Assembly (NCBI GenBank): GCA_020809705.1
Contig: CP085831.1
Location: 1,240,001-1,304,000 of the forward strand
Reading direction: 5' to 3'
From: Calonectria ilicicola
Lineage: Eukaryota; Ascomycota; Sordariomycetes; Hypocreales; Nectriaceae
DNA length: 64,000 bases
Positions 1 through 10,549 of the stretch are shown piece by piece; position 1 is the first letter of the stretch, and each line of letters opens with the position of its first letter. A program made the position numbers and the translations under genes. Below the pieces are notes generated by a model, which was not told where the DNA came from, made no database searches, and saw only the letters and a program-made list of their open reading frames with translations.

Positions 1-1212
1 CTGCTGAGATTGCAGCCCAAAATTCAGATGGCTTGACACCCATCGATATTCAAGGTGGCGGGTCAGGAAATGCCACTCTGTTCAATGTAATTTTTGCCGA
101 AAAGACTATCCCTTCTGAGCGCCAATGGTCAGCCACAGGCACTGTGACCGGCTTTCAGGATAACAAGGCCGCAGAAACAGACTTGGACGATGTCATGCAA
201 ACTTGGATGGTCAAAAATGGAGTTCGTCAAGCGCAGGTTGCTATTGCAGTCAACGGAACCACTATCGCTGAACGAAGTTTCACATGGGCCGAGGCCAACC
301 GTGCAGTAGTGGAGCCCGATGATGTCTTCCTGCTGGCGAGTGTGAGCAAGATGTTTGTCTACGCCGCCATCTATGAACTGGTCCAGGCCGGCCAGCTCAA
401 TTACTCAACCCTCGTATATCCCATGCTAGGCTACAAGCCTTCTGACGAGCGAGCCAACAATATCACCATTCAGCACCTTCTTGATCATGCCGGAGGATAC
501 GACCGAGATGTATCTGGAGATCCCACGTTCAATTTCCGTGAAATTGCCAATGTGCGGTTGAACGGCGAACGAGCTGCAACAGCGCGCGACGTCATCGAAT
601 ACATGGTCGACCGTCCACTCGATTTTACCCCCGGTGAAAGCGAGTCTTACTCAAACTATGGTACAATGCTATTGAGTTACATTGTATCTAATGTCACCGA
701 AATTCCCTATCGCGATTTCTTGGAGAAGAATGTCTTCAACGGCCTGGATGTGAGACTGTACGAGACAGCACTTGAGAAGCACGCCGATGACCGCATTGTC
801 CAAGAGAGCAAGTATACAGCTTTGGATCCGGTGCACCCTAAGAGTTCCGAATTGGTCCCTGGCCCTCATGGTGGTGATGGTGCTATCAAAGAAGAATGTG
901 AGGGAGCGTTTTCGCTTGCCGCCAGCGCGAGTAGCATTGCTAAATTCATCGGCACTCATGGTATGTCATCTTCATTACCCCACACTTTAACATGGCTAAT
1001 TTGATGTTCTAGCTGTATATGGCATTGGTGCACGAAACCCATACAGCTGGCGAGATGGCACCTTGGTCGGCGCCCGTACTTTCGCACGCAGCTTTTCAGA
1101 TGTGGATTTGGCTCTCAACTTGAATACCCGGGAGTTTATCTCTGAGAATGAGTTTGACAATCTCAGATACACTGACCTATCGCTGTTTGTGGATAGGAAC
1201 GCACTGGCATAG
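1..1212 (+). CDS. Serine beta-lactamase-like hydrolase, 5' end missing
   Basis: This is the C-terminal part of a class C beta-lactamase/penicillin-binding-protein-fold serine hydrolase. The frame is open from the left edge, so the start lies outside the window. Exon 1 runs to 960, a 52-nt intron (GTATGT...CTAG) follows at 961-1012, and the last exon ends in TAG at 1212. The nucleophile motif SxxK is seen as SVSK (about nt 339-350) and the second motif as Tyr-Ser-Asn (about nt 648-656). The region after the intron (AVYGIGARNPYSWRDG) sits where the third active-site strand is expected. Roughly 390 residues are visible. Known members are peptidases, esterases or acyltransferases, so the substrate cannot be told. 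A second, unrelated-looking member of the fold is at 8992-10140. Confidence 0.85.
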
Positions 1213-1603
1213 ATTGATTTAACATGGCATTGATTGGGCGAGTTTGTGTGAGGGAAATGGTTCCATAAAGGAAGGCAAAACATAAATTGATCTCAACATA
1301 GACGTTCACAGCGATTGACTTGTATTTAACAAAAATAAAAACAAATATTATCAAAATATTGATATCTGAGACTGGAGAACTAGACAAAGTGCGGGAATTG
1401 TTGAGGTGATGGAGTGATGGAAAAAAGCGTCACAGGCTATCCACAAGAAGACATCAATTCAACTGATTTATTGAACCCCCCCGCGTGTCTTTTACATAAG
1501 AAATTCTGAGGAGTACCCTCCGTGTAGTAAACATACAAAAATTTTTTCACCTGCGCCTCTATCCGTATAAAATGCCAACACGATCGAGAACCAAAAAAGC
1601 CAA
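1213..1603. other. Intergenic, convergent 3' ends
   Basis: This AT-rich spacer lies between two convergent genes. No further gene, repeat or RNA was recognised. Confidence 0.6.
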
Positions 1604-2869
1604 TCAGACACGTTGCCCATGCACCATCACCACATAATGATTTTTCGATTTCAATCTATCCTTACGGCCCTCCTTATAACAGGCACATTGATGATCTTTA
1701 ACCTTTTCTTTTCGTTTCTTTTCCTTGGTGCTCTTCTCCTTCTTCGTCTCTGCTGGCTTGGTCTCGTCGAGTTGGTATCCTCGGTTGCGGTACATAAAGT
1801 GTTGAACAAAAATGGCAAAATCCTCGAGAAGGTTGATAGCACTACCCAGTATCCAGCTGAGGTTTATAAGAAGGTATTTGTGATAGATGCGGTTGATTTC
1901 ACCCGGCTGACACGTGTCTTGGGCGCATTTGGGATTATAGGCAAGAATGGAAATGATGTAGCTGACGTTACCGATGAATGCGAAAGTGAAGAATAGCATG
2001 CTGAGCCCCTCTGTGGTCTTTCTTTTCCAGTTCATCCAGAGCTGTGGGACTCTTGAGGCGGTATATGTGACAGCGGAGAGATAACCAAAGAGCTGACCTG
2101 TAGTATCAAAGGTGAGATCGCTTTCGCCTCCACCGCTGCTATCGCGAGCGCCATTGATTCTATCTTGCACAAGCCAGCCAAAAATACCAGCGCAGCAAAC
2201 ACCGATGACGATGGCAGTGTTCTTGGCAATCTTCATGGCAAGTGGCGAGGTAGAAGACTTCTTGTTAGGGGATGGACGCTTCTTCAGGTTTTCTTCATCA
2301 TCCGAGTTGTATTGTTCCTCAGTCGTGATGACGTCCTTGGCAGATTCCAAGCGACTGCCCTTTTGGTCGTACTCCGATTCGGATTCCTGAGATTTGCGAA
2401 ATCTGAACCCGCGGTACCAGAACATTTGACCAAGAACCACGAAATCAGCGATGGTATAGTAGACGGCGAGAATGATCTATCGAGTGGGTTAATTGGTGGG
2501 TCAAATAAGATGAGGAGAGAATGTGAATCGCACCATTGACGTCAGAACATGCTGTGTGATGGAACCGATAATGTTAAAAATATCTCCAACCAGCCATATT
2601 AGCATAAAAGGGAGCGAAAGGCCCTCTGCACTTTTATTTCGGAAGTTTTGATAAATTTGAGGCGTGAAGACAACCACTGGAAGACTAAGTTAGTTCGCTT
2701 GGATTGAAGAAAAAGAAAGGCAGTGTAGAATGAAGACCATACCCCATGCTGCAATTGAAATTGCCCTAAATTTAGAGAAGAAATGCACGTTAGTCAATGC
2801 TGCTTTAGGTGTGTGAGGAGACCCTTACCCAAAAATGCCTGAGACGGCTTCCACGTCGATCTGACCCAT
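1604..2869 (-). CDS. PQ-loop repeat vacuolar amino-acid transporter (Ypq/Rtc2-like)
   Basis: Predicted membrane transporter of the PQ-loop family (yeast Ypq1-3/Rtc2, animal PQLC2), which moves cationic amino acids across the vacuolar membrane. Four exons, 2829-2869, 2743-2765, 2534-2676 and 1604-2476, join in phase to give 359 residues. The first PQ motif is Pro27-Gln28 (VVVFTPQIYQNF) and the second is Pro213-Gln214 (SRVPQLWMNW). Both are followed by the usual K(S/T)xEGLS signature. The two three-helix halves are separated by a hydrophilic loop at residues about 95-150 that is rich in Ser, Glu and Lys. The C-terminus is a long Lys/Glu-rich tail. The start was chosen because the very short exons 1 and 2 encode the conserved VSGIFGAISIAAW stretch before the first PQ motif. 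The 3' end converges on the hydrolase gene. Confidence 0.9.
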
Positions 2870-4294
2870 GATGTGAAAAAATAAGGGAAATAAGGAAAAA
2901 GTGCAAATGAAATAATCGTACCAGACGAAAGTAATGAAAGTGAACAACAACACGCCGAATCTGGAATAATCTAAAGAGGGATCGTGAAAGCTTTTATGAA
3001 TACCCGATCGGATGAAGAGAGCACTGACTTGTACTGTAAAGTGCCCGATTTTTTTGCTGCGCGGGCCGTGATCGCCTACGCCCGCAAACCGGCGTTCTGG
3101 CGGTTAACCCAACGAGGTTACCCGCGACATGTGTAGATTGCATCTCATTATTGCAGCTCAGCTTCAATATGGTCGTCATGGCGCTCAGGAACGTTTGTGG
3201 CCTCTGTCGCTTTCATCGAGAATTGCTTGCGGTGAAGATCCCGGCAGAGACGCCGAACCCGTTATCGGTGAGTTGCGATTCGTAGATCGTTTTACGATAG
3301 ATCTGCTCGCCTTAGTTTTGTCGCACAGATGGCCGATCTTCACGATGAGAATTTTATTATTTTCGACATGTTTGAGAATCATCCACAATCCGCGCCGGGA
3401 TTGGTTTCTGGAGCTCGCAAGCTTGGGCCATGGCGTGTTGGCTCACCCGCAAGTGTTGCCTATTAAGGTTGTTCGCGAAGGGTCTTTTGCGCTTTTTGGT
3501 CCATGCTCCCTCTCAACTACGCCATATTAACATCGTGAAACCGCCCTGGGGGAATTGAAATGAAGTCATTCTAATCGTGTTCCTTGCTTTAAAATCCCCC
3601 CAGCGCCCGCAACATTACGACGATCATAATGTCTCGACGGGATGCTCTCAACTCCAAACCCCGATGTGGGTTTTGCCCAGGAAGATTCGGACGATCATCG
3701 GAGTCACGGAACACGTTCAGGGTTTGGCGAATTGCTTCATGGTGTGCGTAAGCAATGACTCAATTTGGATTGCGGGCGTTGAAGAATGTCTTGCATGAAG
3801 GAACATCGGATGTCCAAGTTTCATGTTTAAGCGCCGGCTAATCACAATCCTCACCGCAGTTGTCTTTCTCGTGGAATTGAGTTTGTCTCTAACTGGTGTA
3901 TGTTGTATTTTCTAGAAAGTACTTTTTTTTATCTATCCTATGAAATTAATTGTGATTAAAAATGTTTGTACAAATGGTCGGCCTGTTCAACCGTTGAATT
4001 GTAAACTTCAATTGCCATCAGCACCCAACGTCGTGTAATATCTACTCAAGTTGGAGCTCAAGATAATTAATAAGGACAATAAATATCCCGAGATTTTCTC
4101 CGTGCCTTGACCTCATTGCCACATGGTCTCGGCCCGGAAACTAGAGCGAAATTGGGATTAGGGCAAGGGGCTCATCGTGTTTAAGCGAGATCGAATAACC
4201 CGATCGTGAGACAGTTGCGACTTAAGCTAAGCTTTGGCCGAGCCCATGGCATTCGGATCAAGGGCTGGCCTACATAAGCCGTCTCATTTCCTTG
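2870..4294. other. Intergenic: promoter of PQ-loop gene plus unassigned DNA
   Basis: About 1.4 kb without a supportable gene. A GC-rich patch lies near 3055-3125, just upstream of the PQ-loop gene. The reading frames present (for example about 3129-3530) have no recognisable motif. From about 3890 the sequence is AT-rich and probably contains the terminator side of the FAD oxidase gene. Confidence 0.5.
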
Positions 4295-5974
4295 TTAGAG
4301 AGTTTCAGGAGCTCCTTTAGTGACCTTGAAGCCGCCAGGTACGAGCTTCTGGAAAACGCCGGTGGGATCGTACTTTTGAGCAATCGATCGCAAGCGATTC
4401 TTGTTAGCTTGGCCAAAGCCAGAGAAAGGATCTTGAAACTGGCTGGAGTAGTTAGGATACTTGTAAACACTGTAGAGGCCTCCCTTTTTGGCCGCATCAT
4501 TGATTCGTGCCTCCATGCGCTGCTGGCTCTTGTAGATCGCAGCGTCATCGGAGGCATTTTGCCACCTAGCCCAGAGGTTCACGAATCCAAGGGGTCCTGA
4601 TTGTCCAGCCAGTCCATGAGGGTTCCCGCCGTTCTGCTTCATGAAATTAAGCTGCGAGCTGGTGATGGCTTGAATCTGTATTTGTTGGATGGAGATGGAA
4701 GCTAGTGCGGTGGCCTCCTCGTTCCAGATCTCAAAGACAACCTGCAGGAGCTCTTGGTCCAACAAAAATGACGTGGTCCACAACGAGCTGCGCATTACGC
4801 TTGCGGGGAAGACGAGGTTCTCAGCGATTTCGGCATGATAGACATTTGTTGGCTCAATGGCTGTAGGACCCGCCTCGTAGAATTTGTCCGTTACCGGAGG
4901 GTGCGTTGTATTGTCAAAGGTGTCTGTGTGTGTCAAGATCAGGACACCAACTGGAGAGCCGCTAGCCTGAGCGTTCCATGACAAGACGGCAGCATTTTTC
5001 AAGTCCTTGGGAGATTGATAGTTGCCCCAATCAGCAAATGCCGCGTTGGCAGTGATGTTCGCTGCGGCGTTATATCGCAACTTGGCGTACCACATTTTAT
5101 CCTGCGCGAATGTGTTGAACTTGAATTTGGTGACGATTCCGAAATTGTTGCCTCCACCCCGTAGAGCCCAGAAGAGGTCGGAGTTGTAATTGGCACTTGC
5201 AGTGACAATGGCACCGCCGGCCAAAACCACCTCGTATGCGATTACATTGTCGCATGTCCATCCATATCGGTTGCTGAGCCAAGAGACGCCACCTATAAGA
5301 CTATTAGCTCGATATTCGCGTGAAAGAAAATAAATACTTAGTGGGAGCAGGGTGAAATCTGCCTTACCTCCAACGGTGAGGCCACCAACGCCAACACCAA
5401 ACATACGACCACCAGGGATCGTGATTCCGGATTTCTGTAAGTTATTGTATGTCGAGGCCCAAGTGTTGCCAGCTTCCACAACAGCCGATTTCTTGTCATC
5501 ACTAATTGTGATTCCATTCATATTGACAAGTTCTATGACAAGACCTCCTTCAATGTTCGAAGCGGTGAATGAGTAGTGACCACCACTCTTCGTCGCAAAC
5601 TGGCAACCCGTCAACTGGACATTTTGAACTGCGGCAGCCACCTCCTTCGCGTTGGTAGGTCGGAAAAAGCAAGCAGGGGTAACCGCACCCTGAATAGTAG
5701 ACCAGTACTCGTGTTGGGCCGTCGAAAATTCGGTATTAGCGCTGTTCAATAATTGAGTTGGGTACTTCTGTTCGAGATATTTGCACTATATGAGATGAGT
5801 ATGAATTCTAGCTTTCAAAGTGGCTTTTGTGGAGGCGGTCGGACTCACTGTGGCTGCGCAACCATTTAAAGCAGAGCCTCTTGGTTCTAAGACGCCCGTC
5901 GGATGTTTGACAGTGGTGCCAAGCACACCAACGGTCAAGGCGGATATTAAAAACGGGCTCCAATGTGGCAGCAT
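4295..5974 (-). CDS. Berberine-bridge-type FAD-linked oxidoreductase, secretory
   Basis: FAD-dependent oxidase with an FAD_binding_4 domain (about residues 70-245) and a C-terminal BBE domain (last about 50 residues, ending near YDPTGVFQKL). Exons 5849-5974, 5368-5785 and 4295-5292 give 513 residues. The middle intron is 75 nt and stop-free, so it looks like coding DNA, but removing it restores the family motif LTVGGGVSWLSNRYG. Residues 1-22 form a signal peptide (LPHWSPFLISALTVGVLG). The FAD-linking histidine is His112 in SGGH. The second linking cysteine of bicovalent members is not seen (the region reads GGRMFGVGVGGLT), so one covalent bond is expected. Such enzymes oxidise alcohols, sugars, or C-N and C-C bonds in fungal metabolite pathways. 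The promoter carries the cluster palindrome 219 bp upstream of the ATG. Confidence 0.93.
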
Positions 5975-6192
5975 GTTGTTTAGAAACGTTGATTTGCCTG
6001 ATTCTGTGTTGTAGATCGTCCCTCAGTGAGCACGAAGCCATAAAAAGGGCCAACTACAGGATGCTGTAGACATTTTGGACTTTAAATAAAGACCGTTAAT
6101 TACATTTCTGCATGAATATATCCAAATACGAGCGGATAGTACGGAGATCAGTAATTTACACAGAGTTTACTGGGGAGCTGATTGGAGGAACA

Positions 6193-6209
6193 CCCGCGGA
6201 TTCCACGGG
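6193..6209. promoter_or_regulatory. Cluster palindrome site 1, CCCGCGGATTCCACGGG
   Basis: This near-perfect inverted repeat has CGG and CC(A/G) arms around three bases, 219 bp upstream of the FAD oxidase start. It differs from the site at 10380 by only the central base. It is inferred to be an operator for the Zn2Cys6 regulator at 14060. Confidence 0.7.
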
Positions 6210-6373
6210 TTCAATTGTGGTAATCCAAGAATAGCTTGGCTCATGCTCGCTTCGATCAGATCCTGTTACAAAGCTCCTTGTGATAATTTAAACTTTAATT
6301 AAGCATTTATATGATGTACAGGGCCGTGTGATGCGCTCGTGTTAGTTTCCTAGAGAAGTAATAAACTTGGACC

Positions 6374-6607
6374 ATGCTCATGTCGCCGTCTGGTGGAAGC
6401 AGCGGAGATGCAAAGTCGTCAGATGAAGTTGATGTTCAGGCGAGAACACTTGGGATAACACTCGAAAAACTCCAAGTCGAGGTTGAACGACTTCGATATG
6501 AGAATCGAAGGCTCCAAGAGACGATTGATCAAGAGAAGCACCGCAAACAGCAGGGTAACGCTCCGAAACATGATTTGTCTCCCCGAACTGATGCTAATTC
6601 ACCCTAG
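6374..6607 (+). CDS. Short coiled-coil reading frame, doubtful gene
   Basis: A 77-codon frame with a leucine-zipper-like heptad stretch (about residues 28-58, LEKLQVEVERLRYENRRL). It may continue across an intron: there is a GTAACG donor near 6556, a GCTAAT branch-like sequence and an acceptor CCCTAG near 6606. However, the frame after that acceptor closes quickly in the phase that fits. No DNA-binding basic region is present, so it is not a bZIP protein. It could be the 5' piece of a decayed gene. I do not recognise it, and the coding status is uncertain. Confidence 0.2.
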   Translation: MLMSPSGGSSGDAKSSDEVDVQARTLGITLEKLQVEVERLRYENRRLQETIDQEKHRKQQGNAPKHDLSPRTDANSP

Positions 6608-7842
6608 ATATTTGCCTGCAGAATATTACTTAAGGGGTCTTGAAAATATCTCACTGGGAGTCGACAAAAGGCGTGAGTTCCTTCGAAGCAGATCGGGGTA
6701 CATTTTGTCACACACCGTAGATAGCCTCAATAGCCTAGCCCGAACAACACAGTAACGGCAAGATCAAACAGACCGACCCCGGGCTGCACACAGCCCGATT
6801 TCACATACAAATACCGTCAACAACGGTGACCAGTCTATCTAACCGTTACAGACATAGCTGGAGGCTGCCGCCGGCCGTATCAGATAACTAGTAGCTAGGG
6901 CTGTCGAGCAGGGAATAGCTTCAACCTTAGATAGGAAAACCGGCTGCGGTTAGCAGCTACAGCTATAAAAGACCTAGCTAGATCCCTTCAATAGTGAAAA
7001 ATCAAGAGCTTCAAATCCCAACTCAATGCACAAGGAGCCGTAGCTATCTATTGATACATTTACAATTCCGAGAAGCGATTAGCAAAAGACCTGGGTTTTG
7101 GTGAGAAGGACACAACGAAAGCGAAAGCTGGGGAAAATGGGAGGGAAAGAAGAAAGAAGAAGCAAAAAAGGAAACGCCATCAAAACAATTGATAGCTTTT
7201 ACAGAAAACCACACAGAAAATAATGTGAAGGTGAACGGGAAGTTAATGTCGGAATACTACGGCCTATAACTGCTGATCTCTTCCTTTTTAAGCTAGCATA
7301 AGGTCCGTCAAGAATAGGTTGCAGCCGGCGCAGGCTAGCTCCGTGACGGCAAGACTGTGCGGCTGGAACCCTAGCCGCATCTGGTTGCGATTGGCGACAT
7401 CAAGCACATTCCTCCCTCAGGAACCGTCATTTCGCCCCTGATGACAAGACCACACCACAGGTCGGCTGGGTTCCTGATTCCACCATTGTGTCTCTGTAAT
7501 TTGTGTGTGTGTGTGTGGCATGCATGCTGAATGGAATGACTCATTGTTACGCTGTGCAGATTGGCTACATGGAACTGTTAAATCAATGATCCAAGCTAGC
7601 GAGCTGCCTTGCTTTTCCATGACGAAAGTGGCCATCAATCGCCCGTGGTGGCGTTAAGCCGCGGTGGAGATCTCCGATCTCTCGGGGTTTTCCTCAAAGC
7701 CATTCAGCCACCATCCAGCCTCAAATAAAGGGGGTAACTTGAAAAGTCATGTCTCAACTCAGGTACAAATTACATATAAAGACCTTATCCACAGGGGCCT
7801 TCGCCTGTGCAGCCTGAGCCCCCTGTATCCTCGCAAGCCATA
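6608..7842. other. Intergenic, low-complexity and degenerate-looking DNA
   Basis: No gene was recognised. The stretch 6840-7060 is rich in repeated TAGCT/AGCTA words (CTAGCTAG and similar) and looks like decayed repeat DNA. A (GT)n microsatellite lies near 7500-7518. The end of the interval is the promoter of the secreted protein that follows. Confidence 0.45.
7775..7780 (+). promoter_or_regulatory. TATA box of secreted mucin-knottin gene
   Basis: TATAAA lies 63 bp before the chosen ATG at 7843, a normal spacing for a strongly expressed fungal gene. Confidence 0.5.
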
Positions 7843-8421
7843 ATGATGCCTCGGTTGCAGAACGCCCTCCCCCTCACCCTCTTGCTATGTACTTGCCTGG
7901 GTACCACAGTGGCTAGTCAGTGTCGGCCTAAGACTTCTACTTCTGCCATTCAATCCGCCACGACGACAACTGCTTTCCCCCTGGACTCGTCCACCACGTC
8001 CATCTCCATCTCATTGACCGTCGATCCAACCACAGCCAGCGACACTTTTAGCTTAGACTCATCCATCATAACCATAACTACATCGTTGACCACGGATTCA
8101 ACTATGACCAGCGACACTTCTATTTTGGACTCATCCACCACAACCATAACTACACCATCGGCCACGGATCCAACCACAACCACAACTGATCTATTGACCA
8201 CGGATTTAACTACGACCAGCGACATTTCTAGCTCAGCTTCATCCACCACAACCACAACTACGATTGCTGCAAACACTTGTGGTCAAGGTGGAGGTAAGTC
8301 ATGGCTATTTAATTCTGAACTGATGGTGCAGATATTGAGCTAATATAACAACTCAGATCTCTGCGTTAGCGATAGCGATTGTTGCGATTTCCAGTGCGGC
8401 TTCCAGGGCTTCTGCGTCTAG
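7843..8421 (+). CDS. Small secreted protein with Thr/Ser stalk and cystine-knot-like tail
   Basis: Exons 7843-8293 and 8357-8421 encode 171 residues. Residues 1-24 are a signal peptide (LPLTLLLCTCLGTTVAS). Residues about 28-144 are a Ser/Thr-rich stalk of imperfect 24-residue repeats, likely heavily O-glycosylated. The C-terminus holds six cysteines, Cys146, 153, 159, 160, 164 and 170, spaced C-x6-C-x5-CC-x3-C-x5-C. That is the spacing class of inhibitor-cystine-knot peptides. The second exon supplies five of the six cysteines, so the intron join is supported by the motif. The frame upstream of 7843 lacks an ATG, and the start is one of two adjacent ATGs. Function is unknown. A cell-surface or effector-like role is inference only. 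The gene sits inside the palindrome-marked cluster but has no such site of its own. Confidence 0.75.
7983..8270 (+). repeat. Imperfect tandem repeat (72-bp units) in stalk coding region
   Basis: Units starting near 8041 and 8113 are 72 bp long and share GACACTT...GACTCATCC...ACCATAACTAC. Partial units flank them near 7983 and 8221. They encode the Thr/Ser-rich stalk and could vary in number between strains. Confidence 0.6.
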
Positions 8422-8991
8422 GCCCCCAGGGTTTGGCGACACTTGTTCTTTTAACTCGGCTTCAATACTCAATTCAGGGGTCAGTTCCGGATATTCTTTT
8501 GGCGGCCGGGAAAGAACAGGAAAAAAAAGAAGCTGTAAAAATATTCCAGTATTGTAAATGGCCCTATGGGCAAAATTTTAATCCATTTAACTATCAATGA
8601 AGTGATTCAGTTTGAGCATTGAAGGGAACCACAGGGTGGCTTCATCGGCTGATGAAAAAGTCCGAAGTTGAGCGCTGGAAGATCATCGCTTCCCTTCCAG
8701 CATCAAAACATCGTACGGACCAACATGATCGAAGTAATCTGAAAGAAAGCCATCGGATAATACGGAAAATGACAAGAGTGTATGGTCGACCTTGAACCAT
8801 TGTACACCCTTGTTGAAATGCGTTGTCGTATTTGGAGGCCAGGACATCAGTGGTGAATGAGTGATCAAGGTGGTGGAGGAAAATTTGTGGAATGGATTCA
8901 TGTTTATAAATGTGTGCTATTTCTAGTCTATTTCAAGCCGGAAGATACTCAATGTGCCATCTGTCAAGTCATTTGCGGGACTCCCCCAGAT
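8422..8991. other. Intergenic, convergent 3' ends
   Basis: Spacer between the secreted protein and the serine hydrolase. Nothing was recognised beyond the probable terminator regions. Confidence 0.5.
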
Positions 8992-10140
8992 TTAAGCCTT
9001 ATCGGCGATAATTTGACGAATGGCGGCGCCAATGGGTGTCCAGATCGGCTCAGGATCGACAGATACCCCGGCATCCATGTTGTTGTGACAAATGGATACC
9101 GCAATGTTATCGCGGATATCGGCCCAAGCAAGAGATCCCCCTGCTCCTGGGCTGTAGATGACGTCGCGGTGATCTCCTACAATAGGGTCTGAGGCACCCT
9201 TTTCTCCTCCGAGCCAGAATCCGGCAGCACCAAACCACACGGGGATCGGAAGGATCTTATCTTGGTCGTGAGCACCTTCACGGAGCCTGCTGAGGGTCTT
9301 GACGTAATCTTCGGAAAGTAACCTGACGCCATCGAGGGCACCGCCTCCAGCGACCATGGCAAACACGCGAGCGATGGCGGGTGCGTTTCCAATGGCTCCT
9401 GCGCCAGGATCGCATGCTTTTCGAACAACTTTGAGGTTGTGGACGTCTGCACCGGGGAACACGGGCAATGGGCTGGTGTTATATGTATCCTCCAAGAAAG
9501 GCGTGTTGCCACCAGTTAGAGTAGCAACTCTGGGCAGTTCTGCATCAGGAACACCAAAGTAGAGGTCTTCAACGCCGAGTGGTTGGAAAATCTCTTCAGC
9601 CACAAACTGACCGAATGGACGGTGCTTGGGGTCGGTTCTGACAACAACCTCTCCCACAATCCATCCCCAAACTAACACATGGTAGGCATTCGCTGTTCCT
9701 GGGGGAAACTTGGGTGTAAAGTCAGCAACCTGTTTCACCATCCAGTCCCAGTCAGCCATAAGCTCTGGGGTGACACCGTCTGGCATCTGGGGAATGCCTG
9801 CGCGGTGAGATAGAGCTTGCTCAATAGTAATGCTCTCCTTGCCGTTGGCAGCAAACTCTGGCCAATACTTGGCAATGGGGTCACTCAAAGACAGCAAACC
9901 GCGGTCGGCTTGCATGTGGGCTGCAATAGCTGTGATGCCCTTTGTAACTGAAAAGACTGGGAAAATAGTGCTGGCAGTTACTGGACGCTTCTCTGCAGCA
10001 TCTGCATAGCCTGCAATGCCTTGGGCGATCAACTCGCCGCGATAGTATGCGGCAACTGACACACCTGTCTCACCCCGGTCAAGGACGGCCTGCAGGGCCT
10101 TTGCCAGGCGAGGGTCTGAAGCAGAAATATTTTGAGCCAT
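8992..10140 (-). CDS. SxxK serine hydrolase / acyltransferase (class C beta-lactamase fold)
   Basis: Single-exon protein of 382 residues, full length for the EstB/LovD-type esterase and transesterase branch of the beta-lactamase fold. The catalytic Ser-Lys pair is seen in FSVTKG (about residues 67-72). A Tyr in NAYHVLVWGW (about residue 153) stands where the second motif is expected, and SPGAGGSLAWAD near residue 338 fits the third. No signal peptide is visible, so it is probably cytosolic. Relatives hydrolyse esters or lactones, or transfer acyl groups from thioesters in polyketide pathways. It is divergent from the EthD gene across a 409-bp promoter that carries two copies of the cluster palindrome, which argues for joint control. 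Confidence 0.9.
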   Translation of the reverse strand: MAQNISASDPRLAKALQAVLDRGETGVSVAAYYRGELIAQGIAGYADAAEKRPVTASTIFPVFSVTKGITAIAAHMQADRGLLSLSDPIAKYWPEFAANGKESITIEQALSHRAGIPQMPDGVTPELMADWDWMVKQVADFTPKFPPGTANAYHVLVWGWIVGEVVVRTDPKHRPFGQFVAEEIFQPLGVEDLYFGVPDAELPRVATLTGGNTPFLEDTYNTSPLPVFPGADVHNLKVVRKACDPGAGAIGNAPAIARVFAMVAGGGALDGVRLLSEDYVKTLSRLREGAHDQDKILPIPVWFGAAGFWLGGEKGASDPIVGDHRDVIYSPGAGGSLAWADIRDNIAVSICHNNMDAGVSVDPEPIWTPIGAAIRQIIADKA

Positions 10141-10329
10141 TTTGAGATGTTTGAAGTAGTGTAGAGTGGGTTGAAGCTATGTTGTTGAACCGCTTCTCAC
10201 GAACAACGGCGATATTTGAATCCCATCGCATTCACTCAATAAACGGCTAAGTATTTTCGGAACCCCGCATTTTCGCTTCCATCTGATCCGGCCGGGATCT
10301 ACTAACTCGGACGGACAGAAATCGGGTAG

Positions 10330-10346
10330 TCCGAGGAATCCGCGTG
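10330..10346. promoter_or_regulatory. Cluster palindrome site 2, TCCGAGGAATCCGCGTG
   Basis: This is a weaker copy with the core GGAATCCGCG intact, 34 bp from the stronger site 3. Paired sites could favour cooperative binding (inference). Confidence 0.5.
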
Positions 10347-10379
10347 AGAGCTATGATCTCGGAGGAGTCACATTGATAC

Positions 10380-10396
10380 CCCGCGGAATCCACGGG
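10380..10396. promoter_or_regulatory. Cluster palindrome site 3, CCCGCGGAATCCACGGG
   Basis: Matches site 1 at 16 of 17 bases. It lies 240 bp upstream of the hydrolase ATG and 154 bp upstream of the EthD ATG. Confidence 0.7.
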
Positions 10397-10549
10397 CATG
10401 ATTGAACAGAGGATTTGTTTTGAACTCTCAATGCTATGTGATGAAAGGGAATATTTAGAGAGAATTCTTCCCTTGTTCAACTTCTCTAGACACTCAACAA
10501 CCTTGTTTTCAACCTTTACAAACCGCACAACAACTCTACAATTTTCAAC

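Larger units (their letters stand above)
10141..10549. promoter_or_regulatory. Divergent promoter of hydrolase and EthD genes
   Basis: A 409-bp bidirectional promoter. It contains the two palindrome copies listed separately and a CT-rich, CAAC-rich leader just before the EthD start. Confidence 0.7.

Noticed and set aside
1613..1650. His-rich start (MPMHHHH) on the plus strand resembling an expression tag
   Set aside because: It is antisense to the 3' end of the PQ-loop gene, whose frame and family match are clear.
3129..3530. 133-codon plus-strand frame upstream of the PQ-loop gene
   Set aside because: No motif; it lies in promoter-like DNA and has unusual composition.
7950..8276. Val-rich 108-codon frame on the minus strand
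   Set aside because: It is the antisense shadow of the Thr/Ser-rich stalk (ACC/ACT/ACA codons).
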